The notes beneath the pieces were generated by a model. The model was not told where the DNA came from, did not search any database, and saw only the letters and a list, made by a program, of their open reading frames with translations. DNA of 5,702 nucleotides from Clostridia bacterium. GTDB taxonomy: Bacteria; Bacillota; Clostridia; UBA1381. A program made the translations under genes and the position numbers. Location: NCBI GenBank assembly GCA_900770405.1, contig CAAGKL010000051.1:1-5702 (forward strand), given 5' to 3'. Below are positions 5,358-5,702 of this stretch, in pieces (positions within the stretch are counted from its first letter, which is position 1; each line of letters starts with the position of its first letter).

Positions 5358-5702
5358 TCAATATATATTATTCGGATTTTTGTCCGGAATTATTGCAACA
5401 CAATCATAATTTTTATTTTTTCTGCACTCCGCCGTCGCCTCACTGATGTAGGACGTGAGCCGCGACCCGCGCGGCGCCTTGATTATGAGCTGCCGGCGGT
5501 GCTTATTCTGAATTTTTTCTATCGCCGCCCTTATCGGGCCGATAACCCTTGCACGGTTCTTTATCTGCGAAATACTCCTTGCAAAGCAGTTCGCGCACGC
5601 CGCCGCAGCCGCCTCGTTTTCGCTCGAAAAGCAAATGCTGATAATCTCGCAGAACGGCGGATAGCTCATCGCGCGCCGTCTTTTTATCTCACCTTGCCAG
5701 AA
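5358..5702 (-). CDS. priA: Primosomal protein N' (replication restart helicase PriA), C-terminal part
   Basis: Only the last 114 codons lie in the window; the reading frame is open through the right edge. PriA is a superfamily 2 DNA helicase that recognises abandoned replication forks and starts reloading of the replicative helicase. The visible part is the C-terminal domain: an EIKRR segment and YPPF (residues 14-17 of the visible part), VIGP (53-56) followed by the basic KIQNKHRRQLIIKAPRG stretch (62-78), and a terminal IPDKNPNNIY in the place of the family's usual D-x-(N/D)-P ending. The helicase motifs and zinc-binding cysteines would be upstream, outside the window. The TGA is 18 nt before def and in the same frame. 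Placement before def matches the conserved cluster, which adds support to a short and fairly divergent match. Confidence 0.88.
   Translation of the reverse strand, partial: FWQGEIKRRRAMSYPPFCEIISICFSSENEAAAAACANCFARSISQIKNRARVIGPIRAAIEKIQNKHRRQLIIKAPRGSRLTSYISEATAECRKNKNYDCVAIIPDKNPNNIY

Noticed and set aside
5365..5393. Imperfect inverted repeat (TCCGGA and ATTCGGA) near the end of priA, considered as a terminator
   Set aside because: Only about 7 bp with a bulge, inside coding sequence, no U tract, and def follows 18 nt after priA in the same operon.

Overview
The window is a stretch of bacterial chromosome with seven genes, all on the minus strand and tightly packed. Read in the direction of transcription (right to left) they are priA (3' end only), def, fmt, a YugP-type membrane zinc peptidase, rsmB, rlmN and a PP2C-type protein phosphatase (prpC). 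This order, apart from the inserted peptidase, is the well-known Bacillota housekeeping cluster priA-def-fmt-rsmB-rlmN-prpC-prkC. Protein similarity to clostridial versions, the peptidase between fmt and rsmB, and a moderate to high G+C content suggest an anaerobic clostridial lineage such as Oscillospirales. That placement comes from recalled family patterns, not from a search.

Layout: priA runs in from the right edge to 5358. def (4890-5339) starts with GTG 18 nt after priA. fmt (3925-4839) follows a 50-nt gap. The peptidase (3229-3912) begins 12 nt after fmt, with its Shine-Dalgarno (SD) sequence overlapping the fmt stop codon. rsmB (1945-3228) starts directly at the peptidase stop codon. 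rlmN (839-1876) follows a 68-nt gap and prpC (36-761) a 77-nt gap. The last 35 bases hold no start codon for another gene; a PASTA-type Ser/Thr kinase would be expected just outside. No RNA gene, CRISPR array, insertion sequence or convincing promoter or terminator was seen.

Functionally, Fmt formylates initiator Met-tRNA and Def removes the formyl group from new proteins. RsmB and RlmN methylate 16S and 23S rRNA. PriA restarts stalled replication forks, and the phosphatase is expected to oppose a membrane Ser/Thr kinase. The peptidase has a membrane topology and an HEXXH zinc site, but its substrate is unknown.

I see no new defence or metabolic system here. The least explained signal is a pair of similar sequences of about 48 bp, one immediately upstream of fmt and one upstream of rlmN. 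They match at 33 of 48 positions without gaps, have a G+C-rich palindromic centre, and carry the ribosome binding site plus two in-frame ATGs at identical spacing. They fill most of two of the three larger gaps in the operon and look like copies of an interspersed intergenic repeat.
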